From: Bacillus infantis NRRL B-14911
Lineage (GTDB): Bacteria > Bacillota > Bacilli > Bacillales > Cytobacillaceae
Assembly (NCBI RefSeq): GCF_000473245.1
Contig: NC_022524.1
Coordinates: forward strand, 1,884,501-1,948,500
Length of the DNA: 64,000 nt
Reading direction: 5' to 3'
Below, in pieces: positions 63,491 through 64,000 of the stretch; the first letter of the stretch is position 1, and each line of letters opens with the position of its first letter. A model generated the notes under the pieces. The model searched no databases. It was given only the letters and a program-made list of their open reading frames with translations, and was not told where the DNA came from. The position numbers and the translations under genes were made by a program.

Positions 63491-63735
63491 TTATTTTGCC
63501 GGGTGATGGGTTAATGGTCTATTTACCCCAATTTTTTTTGTGAAAGTGCCCAAATTAAACTTTTTTCTATTAAAATGGTATTAACTTAACATATTTCTGA
63601 TAATTTAGATAACTAAGCATTTTTAATGACAAGTATTTGGATCCTGGAAAATAACTTCCAGATGTTTACTTATAACAATAGTTCTAAAGAATTACAAAAT
63701 AGATAAAAAATACTGTTGGTGGGGGGAAGATTAGA

Positions 63736-64000
63736 ATGCTGAATACCCGAATGAGCAGTATTCTAAAAGCTTTAATAGAAACAGATGATGTAATCACAAG
63801 CGAGTACTTGGCAAATATCATACAGGTTACTTCCCGTACAATCAGGAATTCCATAAAAGAGTTAAATATGCTGCTTGCTGAAAATGGCGCTGAAATTAAA
63901 TCGGTCCGCGGAACTGGATATAAATTGACTGTTGGGGATGATGCCAAATTTCAAAATTTGCTGGCTCAAGTTGCAGGAGAAGATTCATTAAAAAGCGGGC
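63736..64000 (+). CDS. BglG/PRD-type transcriptional regulator, N-terminal part
   Basis: The window ends inside this gene. The visible 88 residues form an HTH domain of the type that opens PRD-containing activators and antiterminators: ILKALIETDDVITSEYLAN, VTSRTIRNSIKELNMLL and SVRGTGYKLTV. Such proteins usually continue with PRD and EIIA/EIIB-like domains and control a sugar phosphotransferase operon. GGGGGGAAG precedes ATG 63736. The gap before it (63498-63735) is AT-rich with no gene. Confidence 0.75.
   Translation, partial: MLNTRMSSILKALIETDDVITSEYLANIIQVTSRTIRNSIKELNMLLAENGAEIKSVRGTGYKLTVGDDAKFQNLLAQVAGEDSLKSG

Overview
The window is a stretch of a Bacillaceae chromosome (low-to-middling GC, spore former). 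The left 35 kb follows the Bacillus subtilis order closely: mutS-mutL, then miaA-hfq, spoVK, hflX-ynbB-glnR-glnA, then the SOS locus lexA/yneA-yneB-ynzC, tkt, sirA (yneE)-yneF, and ccdA-yneI-ccdC-yneK. Spore genes (spoVK, a CwlC-like amidase, sirA, a Spo0E-like phosphatase, gerA/B/C-type genes, a YjcZ-like protein, tgl) confirm an endospore former. Genus-level placement is inference; the highly structured intergenic repeats fit Cytobacillus/Mesobacillus-like bacilli.

Layout. 1-9 kb: mismatch repair, a HTH-PAS regulator, mreBH, miaA and hfq. 9-16.7 kb: spoVK, hflX and the glnRA operon with two GlnR operators over its promoter. 16.7-22 kb: an insertion relative to B. subtilis with a glycosyltransferase, a beta-rich protein of unknown role, a lipoprotein, a second HTH-PAS regulator and an IseA-like inhibitor. 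22-35.7 kb: SOS locus, transketolase, sirA, an asymmetric ABC exporter pair, a Spo0E-like gene of only 57 codons, and the cytochrome c biogenesis cluster.

35.8 kb carries a selenocysteine tRNA gene (selC, anticodon UCA), the clearest surprise. Directly downstream begins an AT-rich accessory region (about 36-55 kb): a standalone reverse transcriptase with a helical C-terminal extension (candidate phage-defence RT), a decayed replication-type HTH gene, an MFS exporter, an orphan OppB/OppC pair, a major-royal-jelly-type protein, an SDR with a Q/M/P-rich leader, a germination receptor operon, a broken SMI1/KNR4 gene, transglutaminase, and an Mrr-type restriction enzyme with a MerR-like N-terminus.

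The right end (57-63 kb) is a fructosamine catabolic operon, frlB-frlO-frlN-frlM-frlD-frlR, whose promoter is covered by dyads that probably bind FrlR. The window ends inside a BglG/PRD-like regulator. Small unlisted genes, two structured repeat copies with compensatory changes (10.1 and 34.6 kb), and most terminators were read by eye; no searches or folding programs were run.
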